DNA of 18,372 nucleotides from an uncultured Clostridium sp. (GTDB lineage Bacteria; Bacillota; Clostridia; UBA1212; UBA1255). The stretch covers positions 1-18,372 of the forward strand of contig UQSG01000042.1 of NCBI GenBank assembly GCA_900543695.1. The letters run 5' to 3'. Shown piece by piece: positions 1 to 6,740 of the stretch. The first letter of the stretch is position 1; each line of letters opens with the position of its first letter. Under the pieces are notes generated by a model. The model saw nothing but the letters and a program-made list of their open reading frames with translations, made no database searches and had not been told where the DNA came from. Position numbers and translations under genes: made by a program.

Positions 1-189
1 TTCTCCGGGGTATATACTTTACTTATTTTGGGACATTTTCAAAAATGGTTGACATTCCGGGGAATGTGAATTATTTATGTCAGCAGACAAGAGGAGCTTT
101 TGAATCAGGAAAGCATAGACAGAGCCGTCTGCCGCACATTGTCCCCGGCAACAGCCCTCGCGGACCTGAAACCGTTCTGTCAGAGGACA

Positions 190-226
190 GAAAAACAAAA
201 AAATCCCCCGAGAGGATTCGGGGGAT
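190..226 (-). terminator. Rho-independent terminator of the rubrerythrin gene
   Basis: A perfect 9-bp stem (203-211 pairing with 218-226) closes a 6-nt loop. On the minus strand it is followed by seven T residues (203 down to 197). It lies 25 bp past the rubrerythrin stop codon, in the right orientation to end that transcript. Confidence 0.9.
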
Positions 227-250
227 GAAATGCCGGATCGCTATATGCGA

Positions 251-787
251 TCAATAATTCTGCGCTTTGATCTTGAAATAAGACTGCGGATGCTTGCAGA
301 CAGGGCAAAACTCCGGCGCTTTCTTTCCAAAATGGATATGTCCGCAGTTTCCGCATTCCCAAATCATATCGTTATCACGGGAAAAGACGAGTTCGCCGTT
401 CACGTTGTCCAGGAGCTTGCGAAAACGCTCTTCGTGTGTTTTCTCAATGGCACCGACGGACTCAAACAGAAACGCGATATCATCGAAGCCTTCTTCTCTG
501 GCCTCCCTGGCAAACTGTGCGTACATATCGGTCCATTCATAATTTTCCCCTTCGGCAGCGGAAAGCAGATTCTCCGCCGTGGTTCCGATTCCGCCGGCCA
601 GAAGCTTGTACCAGATTTTGGCATGCTCCTTTTCATTGTTGGCCGTTTCCGTAAAAATTTCAGCAATCTGCTCAAAACCATCCTTTTTGGCCTTTGAAGC
701 AAAATACGTATATTTATTCCGCGCCTGCGACTCGCCGGCAAAAGCAGCCGCAAGATTTTTCTCGGTTTTGGATCCTTTTAAATTCAT
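251..787 (-). CDS. rbr: Rubrerythrin
   Basis: This is a 178-aa non-heme iron peroxidase that reduces hydrogen peroxide in the cytoplasm of anaerobes, usually fed by NADH through rubredoxin-type carriers. The N-terminal ferritin-like four-helix domain (about residues 1-135) shows the diiron-ligand helices GESQAR, ANNEKEHAK, EAREEG and EKTHEERF. The C-terminal rubredoxin-like domain has two Cys pairs, ECGNCG and FCPVCK, for a single FeS4 iron. Length is close to that of the classical two-domain family. I chose the ATG at 787 because AAGGAG lies 10 nt upstream; the in-frame GTG at 796 would leave only 1 nt. It has its own promoter, which overlaps the stop codon of the upstream thiamine pyrophosphokinase gene, and its own terminator, so it can be expressed independently. 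The identification is secure; the electron donor is not visible here. Confidence 0.97.
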   Translation of the reverse strand: MNLKGSKTEKNLAAAFAGESQARNKYTYFASKAKKDGFEQIAEIFTETANNEKEHAKIWYKLLAGGIGTTAENLLSAAEGENYEWTDMYAQFAREAREEGFDDIAFLFESVGAIEKTHEERFRKLLDNVNGELVFSRDNDMIWECGNCGHIHFGKKAPEFCPVCKHPQSYFKIKAQNY

Positions 788-825
788 AACGAACACACTC
801 CTTAAAAATAAGATTTATTACTGAT

Positions 826-854
826 ATTATACCCGCGCTCATAGGAAAAGTCAA
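826..854 (-). promoter_or_regulatory. Sigma-A promoter of rubrerythrin
   Basis: On the minus strand, TTGACT (854-849), a 17-nt spacer and a perfect TATAAT (831-826) form a near-consensus promoter 39 bp before the rubrerythrin ATG. The -35 box contains the TGA stop codon of the thiamine pyrophosphokinase gene (853-851). Seen directly; use in vivo is inferred. Confidence 0.8.
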
Positions 855-1519
855 CGCCGCGCCGGGTTATTTTTAGAGAGCGTCATCATGGGATTCGCAT
901 CATCATAAATCACGATGAGCATCCCGTTTCCAACGGAAATCAAGCCGTTCTCTCCGATAAATTCATTGCTGATTCCAAGCGGCTCGTCATATTTTAATAC
1001 GGCCTGCTCCAGAGGGTATTTCAGACCGCGCAGCGTAACGTCGCAGGCTCGTTCCCCGCTGCAGAAAATGGAAATTCTCCCGCGAAAGGATGCGTCGAAC
1101 AGCAGGGAGGCATCCCGCACAGCGGTAGTCATGGAGCCGCAGCCAATCAGATAGGCGCTTCCGCCATTATTGACGATACCGGATAAAATTTGAAAGTTTG
1201 CAAGCGTAAAATCCAGCCGCCCTCCCATGCCGCCGTAAATGATGAATTCGCGATAGCCGTGTGCAAAACCGTATTTTACCGCAAGCATGAGGTCGGTATC
1301 GTCCTTCATGACGGGAAAGCGCAGCAGCTCTACGCCTTTTGGAACCTCTCCAAGCGAATCAAAGTCGCCGATCAGCATATCAGGGGGGATTCCGAGCGCC
1401 TGTAAATGGCGATACCCGGCGTCCGCGGCGATGATAAAATCTCTGCCCTGATCGGGCTTGAATTTCAGATTCCCATCAAATTCGGCTGCGCCGAAAATAT
1501 AACAGTAACGCGCTTCCAT
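851..1519 (-). CDS. thiN: Thiamine pyrophosphokinase
   Basis: This 222-aa enzyme transfers pyrophosphate from ATP to thiamine, giving the cofactor thiamine diphosphate. Family motifs are in order: AADAGYRHL (residues 31-39, nucleotide site), GDFDSL (51-56), KDDTDLMLAV (72-81, acidic metal-binding stretch) and GGMGGRLDFTLANF (96-109). A C-terminal beta-rich thiamine-binding domain follows, with GLKYPLE. Length fits the bacterial family. I chose the ATG at 1519 because AGGAGG lies 9 nt upstream; the longer reading from 1552 would place this site inside the gene. It is transcribed toward rubrerythrin, with 63 bp between the stop and that gene's ATG, and divergently from aroB. No thi genes or TPP riboswitch were seen nearby, so this looks like a stand-alone salvage step. 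Confidence 0.93.
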   Translation of the reverse strand: MEARYCYIFGAAEFDGNLKFKPDQGRDFIIAADAGYRHLQALGIPPDMLIGDFDSLGEVPKGVELLRFPVMKDDTDLMLAVKYGFAHGYREFIIYGGMGGRLDFTLANFQILSGIVNNGGSAYLIGCGSMTTAVRDASLLFDASFRGRISIFCSGERACDVTLRGLKYPLEQAVLKYDEPLGISNEFIGENGLISVGNGMLIVIYDDANPMMTLSKNNPARR

Positions 1520-1562
1520 GCTTCGCATCCTCCTGTTGAACGGCAGAATCAAATCCGCGCTT

Positions 1563-1590
1563 ATTTTAGCAGAAACGGATGGTTTGTCAA
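1563..1590 (-). promoter_or_regulatory. Promoter of thiamine pyrophosphokinase gene
   Basis: On the minus strand, TTGACA (1590-1585), a 16-nt spacer and TAAAAT (1568-1563) lie about 45 bp before the chosen ATG. The -35 hexamer sits on the same bases, on the other strand, as the -35 of the divergent aroB promoter. Confidence 0.7.
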
Positions 1591-1612
1591 CGCCGGAAAG
1601 TTATGTTAGAAT
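1584..1612 (+). promoter_or_regulatory. Promoter of aroB
   Basis: TTGTCA (1584-1589), a 17-nt spacer and TAGAAT (1607-1612) lie 32 bp before the aroB ATG. The -35 box overlaps the -35 of the divergent thiamine pyrophosphokinase promoter, so RNA polymerase probably cannot occupy both at once. Confidence 0.65.
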
Positions 1613-1644
1613 AACACGAAAAATAGAGAGGAGCGCAATCCCCA

Positions 1645-2781
1645 ATGGACTTGTTTCATGTTGATCTCAAAAAAACGGTGGACCATTCTTATGATATCGT
1701 GATCGGAAGCGGACTGGAGGACAGACTGCAGGAGGATCTGGACGTCCTCGCACGCAGCGACGGGCGCAGTATTGCGGTCATAACGGATTCTAACGTGTAC
1801 GCACATTACGGAGCAGAGCTGGAATCCCGTCTGAAAAGTGCGCTGCCGGAGCTGAAAATCAACACGGCTGTTTTTCCCGCCGGCGAGAAGAGTAAAACGC
1901 GGGAAACAAAAGCTTACCTTGAAGATCAGCTGATTTCCTGGGGATATCGCAGAGATACGCTGATTCTTGCGTTTGGCGGCGGCGTCGTTACCGACTTGGC
2001 GGGATTTGTTGCCGGGACCTTTGCAAGAGGCGTCCCGTTTGTGAATTACGCGACGACGCTGCTGGCTGCCGCGGACGCTTCGATTGGAGGGAAAACGGCG
2101 GTTGACACGGACGCGGCTACGAATCTGATCGGACTGATCTATCAGCCGAAACGGGTGTACATCGATATCGCAATGTGGAAGACGCTTTCCCAAAGAGAGC
2201 TTTCCGACGGTCTTGCGGAAACGATCAAGCACGCCTGTATGGCGGACGCCGCTTTTTTTTCTTATCTGGAAAACAATCTTGAAAAGGTTTTTTCTCTTGA
2301 TCCCGCCGTATGCAGGCGGATCGCTGAGAAAAACTGCGCAATCAAGTACCGTGTCGTTATGCTCGACGAAACGGAGCAGGGGATGCGTGAAATATTAAAC
2401 CTGGGACATACAGTCGGACGTGCAATCGAAACGGTCAGTGATTACCGTCTTTCTCACGGCGAGTCGGTTTCCATTGGCCTTGCGGCGCAGGCACGGCTCG
2501 GACGGAATCTCGGGTATTGTTCGGAAGAGGATGTTGCAAGAGTCGAGGCACTTCTGAGAAAAGCAAAGCTTCCCGTGCGGATCCCGGAATGGATCGACAG
2601 GGAAGCTCTCATACGAAAATTATATACAGATAAAAAGGTCAGAGGCGGCAGACTGCGCTTCGTATTTCAAAAGGGTATCGGAAGCATGGTTGAATTTTCC
2701 GCCGGAAGTAGTGCTGGAGCGGCCGTATATTCAAGATGCGTTCCGGAAGATTCAGCGCGGGAAGTGATTGCCGAGCTGTAA
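1645..2781 (+). CDS. aroB: 3-dehydroquinate synthase (divergent subtype)
   Basis: This 378-aa enzyme is the second step of the shikimate pathway, cyclising DAHP to 3-dehydroquinate with NAD and a divalent metal. Visible motifs are PAGEKSK (78-84), GGGVVTDLAGF (111-121, NAD-binding glycine turn), TTLLAAADASIGGKTAVD (137-154), GLAETIKH (189-196, metal-ligand Glu192), NLGHTVGRAIE (252-262, ligand His255) and HGESVSIG (271-278, ligand His271). The position normally KN before the second NAD/substrate segment reads TN (159-160), and the second His of GHTxGHAIE is Arg (259). These features mark a subclade of the sugar-phosphate cyclase family, so an alternative cyclase specificity cannot be fully excluded. 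GAGAGG lies upstream of the ATG. No other aro genes are adjacent. The 3' end overlaps the convergent surface-protein gene by 30 bp. Confidence 0.9.
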   Translation: MDLFHVDLKKTVDHSYDIVIGSGLEDRLQEDLDVLARSDGRSIAVITDSNVYAHYGAELESRLKSALPELKINTAVFPAGEKSKTRETKAYLEDQLISWGYRRDTLILAFGGGVVTDLAGFVAGTFARGVPFVNYATTLLAAADASIGGKTAVDTDAATNLIGLIYQPKRVYIDIAMWKTLSQRELSDGLAETIKHACMADAAFFSYLENNLEKVFSLDPAVCRRIAEKNCAIKYRVVMLDETEQGMREILNLGHTVGRAIETVSDYRLSHGESVSIGLAAQARLGRNLGYCSEEDVARVEALLRKAKLPVRIPEWIDREALIRKLYTDKKVRGGRLRFVFQKGIGSMVEFSAGSSAGAAVYSRCVPEDSAREVIAEL

Positions 2782-4221
2782 TACATCATCGTCATCCTCT
2801 TTGTCGGAATTCCGTTCCTGCTCTTTCGCATTTTCTTGCGGTTCCGGCTCTTTTTGAGGCTGTCGCTGTTGTGGTTCTTCGGACGGTTCGGAGGAAAGCG
2901 GAGCGCTTTCCGGTTTCGCAGCCGGTTCCTCTCGCTCCTGCGGTTGTTCCTGATTGAGAGATTTTTCCAGAATAATATCTTCCAGAAATTCCACATCGTT
3001 TTCTTCTTCCTCGCTTTGCTCGATCCGGCGCTTCCGTACGATTATTATAATCACGGCGGCAAGCGCTGCGGCCAGACAGACGCCGAGTACAACCAGAATC
3101 AGCGTGTTGGTATCCATTTTGCCGCCGCGTTCCGATGTGTTCTGCAGAACCGGGGTACGTGCCGGCGAAACTGTCAGTGTCGGAGAGGGAGACACGGATC
3201 CGGTGGGGGAAGGGGCTGCAGCCCCCAGAAGGGTTTCGTCAACGCAGCGCTGCAGCGTGCCTTCCGCGGTATCATACAGATAGAAGCCGGGTTCATTTGT
3301 TCGATTAAATGCATAGACTAATACGAAATCGGCATAATCCGGGTTGGCAATCGCGTATGCGGTTACGTTTTCATATTCTCCAATTGAAACGGAGGTTTCC
3401 GTAAAGCCCTCCGGCAGTGCTTCGGCAGGAATCAGAAACGTATAAACGTTGGAACCCAATACGAATTCCGTATAAGGGGTAAGAATGTCTCTGCTTTCAT
3501 TGTAAATATAAAAACGGCCTTCTTCTCCGACGATATTCGTGGCATAAATCATGACTACTTCATATGTGTTTTTTAAAACGAAGATTTCGCTGCCCTTATA
3601 ATTGTACTGGACCTTTTCAAAGCCCTCTGGAATCGGTACGGACTCTTCAGAAAAATTATCTGCGATAAAACGCATTTCTCCGTTTTCCATAAATTCCAGC
3701 GGGGTGGAAGGCGTCGCTTCTGGATCCACAGTCGGTATAAAGGGAGTCGGAGTTGGCGTCGGCGCGGGAGTCGGCTCCGGTGTAACGGGCTCCGGCGTGG
3801 GATAAAAGCCTGTTACGGTACAGCTGGCGTAAGGCGTCCCAAGCGATCCCATGTCAATCGTAGAGCTTTCCAGCACCTGCGCTGAAAAAGCGGCGGGAGC
3901 TTCCTGATTCATTTGAAAATATAATTCAATCTCATGCGTCGTTTGAAACGATAGGGTGACAATATTGACTGTTCCGCCCACGTCGTTTGCGTCAGAGGAG
4001 GTCGTCCTCAGAAACGTAACCACAGAGCTGTCATACTGCAATACCGCGCGCACCATCGCGCCGGTATCCGATTCAAATCGCACGGTAACTTTAAATTCGG
4101 AGCCGACCTCGGCATAAGCGTCTGCATCGATAAATGCGCTCATGGATGCGGCTTCAGCGGGCACTCCGCAGGGAAGCAGAAAACCCAGTAAAAGGATTAA
4201 GGATAAAATTGCTTTTTTCAT
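2752..4221 (-). CDS. Membrane-anchored surface protein with cohesin-like domain
   Basis: This 489-aa protein has a signal peptide (1-24, cleavage near AEA/AS) and then a beta-rich domain (about 27-138) containing VGSEFKVTVRF and LQYDSSVVTF. That pattern is typical of cohesin-like domains of the carbohydrate-binding-module fold. A PT-rich linker (139-172) leads to an unassigned region (about 176-335) built from two related copies, and a Ser/Pro/Thr stretch (336-365). One transmembrane helix (about 373-395) is followed by RKRR and a 90-residue acidic, Gln/Glu/Pro-rich tail, probably cytoplasmic. AAGGAG at 4236-4231 sits 9 nt before the ATG, directly beside the stop of the upstream dockerin-bearing glucosaminidase, so the two are co-transcribed. 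I infer that it displays the cohesin outside the cell to hold that enzyme. The cohesin call rests on pattern recognition only. No terminator is visible, and the end overlaps aroB. Confidence 0.75.
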   Translation of the reverse strand: MKKAILSLILLLGFLLPCGVPAEAASMSAFIDADAYAEVGSEFKVTVRFESDTGAMVRAVLQYDSSVVTFLRTTSSDANDVGGTVNIVTLSFQTTHEIELYFQMNQEAPAAFSAQVLESSTIDMGSLGTPYASCTVTGFYPTPEPVTPEPTPAPTPTPTPFIPTVDPEATPSTPLEFMENGEMRFIADNFSEESVPIPEGFEKVQYNYKGSEIFVLKNTYEVVMIYATNIVGEEGRFYIYNESRDILTPYTEFVLGSNVYTFLIPAEALPEGFTETSVSIGEYENVTAYAIANPDYADFVLVYAFNRTNEPGFYLYDTAEGTLQRCVDETLLGAAAPSPTGSVSPSPTLTVSPARTPVLQNTSERGGKMDTNTLILVVLGVCLAAALAAVIIIIVRKRRIEQSEEEENDVEFLEDIILEKSLNQEQPQEREEPAAKPESAPLSSEPSEEPQQRQPQKEPEPQENAKEQERNSDKEDDDDVLQLGNHFPR

Positions 4222-4237
4222 GTGTTTTGACTCCTTG

Positions 4238-6478
4238 TCAGCGCTGCGAAACAGTACCGATTCCCAGCAGGTCGCGCTGGATCGTTACCATGTCCGCCAG
4301 AGAACACGTCTGATCGTGATTGGTGTCCATCGCAGAAAAATACGGCCCTTCTAAAATTTTGATCTGGAGCAGCTGCCTCTGGATCATTACCATATCGGTC
4401 AGGGAGATGCTGCCGTCCCCGTTGACGTCCCCGTAAATGACGACAAAATAAGATTGCATCACTTCATTCCCTTTGTACAATTGCAGCAGATCGCCTGTTC
4501 CAACGGCCCCGCTGCCTTTCGCGGCGCCAGAGGAGGTCATCAGCTGGATCGTTCCGTTTTGTACGGAAAAATTCCCCAGGAAGGAGGCGACATCTGTATT
4601 TGGCTCAACTCCGGTGATGTAAGTGTCGATCTCATAAACGCCGCTCTCCAGGATGGGATCAGGATCGGGAGTAGGTGTAGGTGTTGGTGTTGGCGTCGGA
4701 GTAGGAGTAGGCGTGGGCGTTGGTGTCGGCGTCCCCCCCGATGGAGTTGACGGCGTGGAGGGAATGCTGCCGTTTTTTACAATGTGCAGCGTATAAGTTC
4801 TCGGCTCAAAGCTGGGCGCCAGAACCGTAATGACATGCTGCGTGGTGTCCGAGGTCAGCGAAAGCTCTCCGGTCCCGAGCAGTGTGGCGCCGGAATCACA
4901 CGGCGTCGCCGCAACGGTCACAGAAGCGGTATCCGCAGGTACATTAACTGTATATTCGTATTGCGTGCGGGAAAATTCGTTCTCAAATGAGCCTCCGGAG
5001 ACCGTAATGGAGGACAGCCAGTTGTTGTTTGTAGCATTCGTATCATCGGAAGCCGGCTGCGCCGCAGCCAGCTCGGGCATGTTCTGATATACCGGGATTT
5101 CAAACGTAAAGACAGAGGTGTCTATCAGGCCGGAATCGGTGTATGCCTTTTTCAGGCTGGAGGCTTCGTCCTTGGGCGCGTTGACGTTAGACATGTACTG
5201 ATGACTGTAGCGGCCGTTCCCACCGTCCGTAACGTCAAATTTCTGTAAATATAATGTATTCTGCTCTCTTTGTATATAACTGCTTCCTACAAAATCCGCG
5301 CCGCCGAGAATCGCCTTGTACGGATTGGTCCACGGCCGCAGATAGGAGCCCTCCTGCTTTGCATAAATCGCTCCATTTTCCCTTGCCGGTCTGCCGCTGT
5401 GCGCATAAGCGCCAATATTGAAAAAATTGAAGTATCCTTCATATCCGGGATACGTTCCTTTTGCAAGATCTGAGCCGTTGACGCCCATTTCCTGACGGAT
5501 GCGGGAGGCAAGATGATAGGGACTGACCTTTGCGTACTCCGCCGCCTGCATGATCGTGTCCACATAAGAAAATCGATATGTTACGGTACCATCCTCCTGC
5601 TGCGAGCCTTCTACGATTCCGTAAGAAGGATACAGGCCGTCATCCCGGACGGCCTGAAATTCGTATTCGCCCGCAAGAAAAGTACCTTTTACAATATTGT
5701 ATGTATTTTCCGCGGTATGAGAATCGGGAAGATACGATAAATCTTCAAACTGGAAAATTCTGGTGTCGTCGCAGAGCCCGTTTCGAGGATCGAGAAAATA
5801 GGCGATGATGGTTGCGGAAGCGCCGTAACAGCCGGTGTCCAGTTCCAGCCATTGACCGCTCTCCCAATCGTATGCGCCTTCCTCCATGGAACGCCATGAG
5901 GCGGCATAATAGGGATGAATCATATTTATGCCGACCTTGCTTTCCTCATAAAGCGCTGTGCTCCAGTCCAGATCGATCATTTTCGCTTTAAAAATCCAAG
6001 TGGGATGCGCCTTGTGAAGAACGCGAAGCGGCGCTTTATAGCTTTCCGGAAAATTCTGCTCTTCCAGATAGGCTTCAAATTCCGGATCTTCTCCGACCGG
6101 CGCGATATCATTGTAAAATACGATATAAGAAGAATGGACGTAACCGGTGCGCCAGGTGTCGGCGGCTCTCAGATATTTTATTTCGTACCAAACGGCGCCC
6201 GAGCCATCCACGGCGGAGCCCGTAACAAGAATCTGAGAATCCTTTGGCAGCCGGTCCAGCAGCATACTGTCGGTTCCGGCATACGCCCGGACCGCAAGCC
6301 CTGTCGATTCTGTATTGACAAAAGCGAGTCCCGTCTTCCCGTCGGCAACCAATGAGATTCCCTGCATCAGGACGATCATATAACAGATAAAAGGAACGAA
6401 ACCGGCCAGCAGCACGGAAAAACGCTTTAAATCTTTATGCAGCTTGTGTTTTTTTCTTTTGTTTCTTCTTGTATCCAT
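4238..6478 (-). CDS. Cell-surface glucosaminidase with SH3, cadherin-like and dockerin modules
   Basis: This is a 746-aa predicted peptidoglycan hydrolase. Order: a basic N-terminus, then a hydrophobic signal or anchor segment (20-45); a bacterial SH3-like domain (about 50-122); and a glucosaminidase catalytic region (about 150-465) with ASRIRQEMG, where Glu330 is the likely catalytic acid. Next come a cadherin-like beta sandwich (about 488-568) and a TP dipeptide linker (583-604). A pre-dockerin module (about 613-681) ends in VVIYGD. The two-repeat type I dockerin has loop 1 DVNGDGSISLTD (684-695) and loop 2 DTNHDQTCSLAD (718-729), each followed by a matching helix (MVMIQRQLL, MVTIQRDLL). 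It should cleave the N-acetylglucosamine bond in cell wall glycan. It is the first gene of an operon with the cohesin-like membrane protein, from a perfect consensus promoter. Domain calls are from recognisable motifs; the wall substrate is inferred. Confidence 0.85.
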   Translation of the reverse strand: MDTRRNKRKKHKLHKDLKRFSVLLAGFVPFICYMIVLMQGISLVADGKTGLAFVNTESTGLAVRAYAGTDSMLLDRLPKDSQILVTGSAVDGSGAVWYEIKYLRAADTWRTGYVHSSYIVFYNDIAPVGEDPEFEAYLEEQNFPESYKAPLRVLHKAHPTWIFKAKMIDLDWSTALYEESKVGINMIHPYYAASWRSMEEGAYDWESGQWLELDTGCYGASATIIAYFLDPRNGLCDDTRIFQFEDLSYLPDSHTAENTYNIVKGTFLAGEYEFQAVRDDGLYPSYGIVEGSQQEDGTVTYRFSYVDTIMQAAEYAKVSPYHLASRIRQEMGVNGSDLAKGTYPGYEGYFNFFNIGAYAHSGRPARENGAIYAKQEGSYLRPWTNPYKAILGGADFVGSSYIQREQNTLYLQKFDVTDGGNGRYSHQYMSNVNAPKDEASSLKKAYTDSGLIDTSVFTFEIPVYQNMPELAAAQPASDDTNATNNNWLSSITVSGGSFENEFSRTQYEYTVNVPADTASVTVAATPCDSGATLLGTGELSLTSDTTQHVITVLAPSFEPRTYTLHIVKNGSIPSTPSTPSGGTPTPTPTPTPTPTPTPTPTPTPDPDPILESGVYEIDTYITGVEPNTDVASFLGNFSVQNGTIQLMTSSGAAKGSGAVGTGDLLQLYKGNEVMQSYFVVIYGDVNGDGSISLTDMVMIQRQLLQIKILEGPYFSAMDTNHDQTCSLADMVTIQRDLLGIGTVSQR
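4667..4732 (-). repeat. Hexanucleotide array encoding (Thr-Pro)11 linker
   Basis: Eleven tandem Thr-Pro codon pairs (residues 583-604 of the glucosaminidase) give degenerate six-base units. The third codon positions vary, which suggests selection on the peptide rather than recent slippage. The linker separates the wall-hydrolysing part from the dockerin part. Confidence 0.85.
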
Positions 6479-6508
6479 ATGTAATGAAATCCTTTCCAGC
6501 CATTAGAA

Positions 6509-6537
6509 ATTATAGAAAATTCAGGAAGATATGTCAA
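6509..6537 (-). promoter_or_regulatory. Consensus promoter of the glucosaminidase-cohesin operon
   Basis: On the minus strand, a perfect TTGACA (6537-6532), a 17-nt spacer and a perfect TATAAT (6514-6509) lie 31 bp before the ATG. The ribosome binding site GGAAAGGA (6498-6491) follows, spaced 12 nt from the start. A full match to the consensus suggests strong housekeeping transcription. Confidence 0.85.
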
Positions 6538-6649
6538 ATGATAAATTCTGGAAAGTGATGAATTTCAACAAAATTAACAAATAAAACCACCCGATTTTAT
6601 CCCATTTTGCTCTTAAAAAAGCAGGAAAATATGACGGCTCTGAAAATTG

Positions 6650-6682
6650 TTTTTTTACTTGCGGCGCCGCTGAAAGTAAAAA
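6650..6682. promoter_or_regulatory. Imperfect palindrome between divergent promoters
   Basis: TTTTTACTT (6652-6660) and AAAGTAAAAA (6673-6682) flank the self-complementary GCGGCGCCGC (6661-6670). The T-rich arm recurs as TTTTACTTG at 6701-6709, beside the pta -35 box. This could be a repressor site or an extruding structure. No regulator is known. Confidence 0.4.
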
Positions 6683-6698
6683 CGCGCGGAGGAGACAA

Positions 6699-6736
6699 GA
6701 TTTTACTTGATTTGCACCATTAAAAGCGGTAAAATC
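6699..6736. promoter_or_regulatory. Inverted repeat bracketing the pta promoter
   Basis: GATTTTAC (6699-6706) and GTAAAATC (6729-6736) are a perfect 8-bp inverted repeat separated by 22 bp. One arm abuts the -35 box and the other covers the -10 box. The placement is that of an operator, but the AT-rich setting means chance is possible. Confidence 0.4.
6707..6735 (+). promoter_or_regulatory. Promoter of pta-ackA
   Basis: TTGATT (6707-6712), a 17-nt spacer and TAAAAT (6730-6735) precede pta. The start point would be near 6742, placing a small hairpin at the very 5' end of the message. Confidence 0.65.
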
Positions 6737-6740
6737 AAAA

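Noticed and set aside
45..257. 70-aa open frame at the left edge, and a TTG-started frame from 100 ending at the hairpin
   Set aside because: No recognisable domain. The TTG lies only 3 nt from GAGGAG, and both frames run through the rubrerythrin terminator.
797..1560. Search for a TPP riboswitch near the thiamine pyrophosphokinase gene
   Set aside because: No THI-box core such as CTGAGA or ACCTGATCTGG was seen in either strand upstream of the gene.
1606..2232. Minus-strand open frame opposite the start of aroB
   Set aside because: Shadow of aroB, and it would cover the divergent promoter region; no ribosome binding site.
4667..4732. Short tandem repeat considered as a CRISPR-like or phase-variable array
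   Set aside because: Six-base units with no spacers; variable third codon positions show it is a coding Thr-Pro linker with little perfect DNA repetition to slip.
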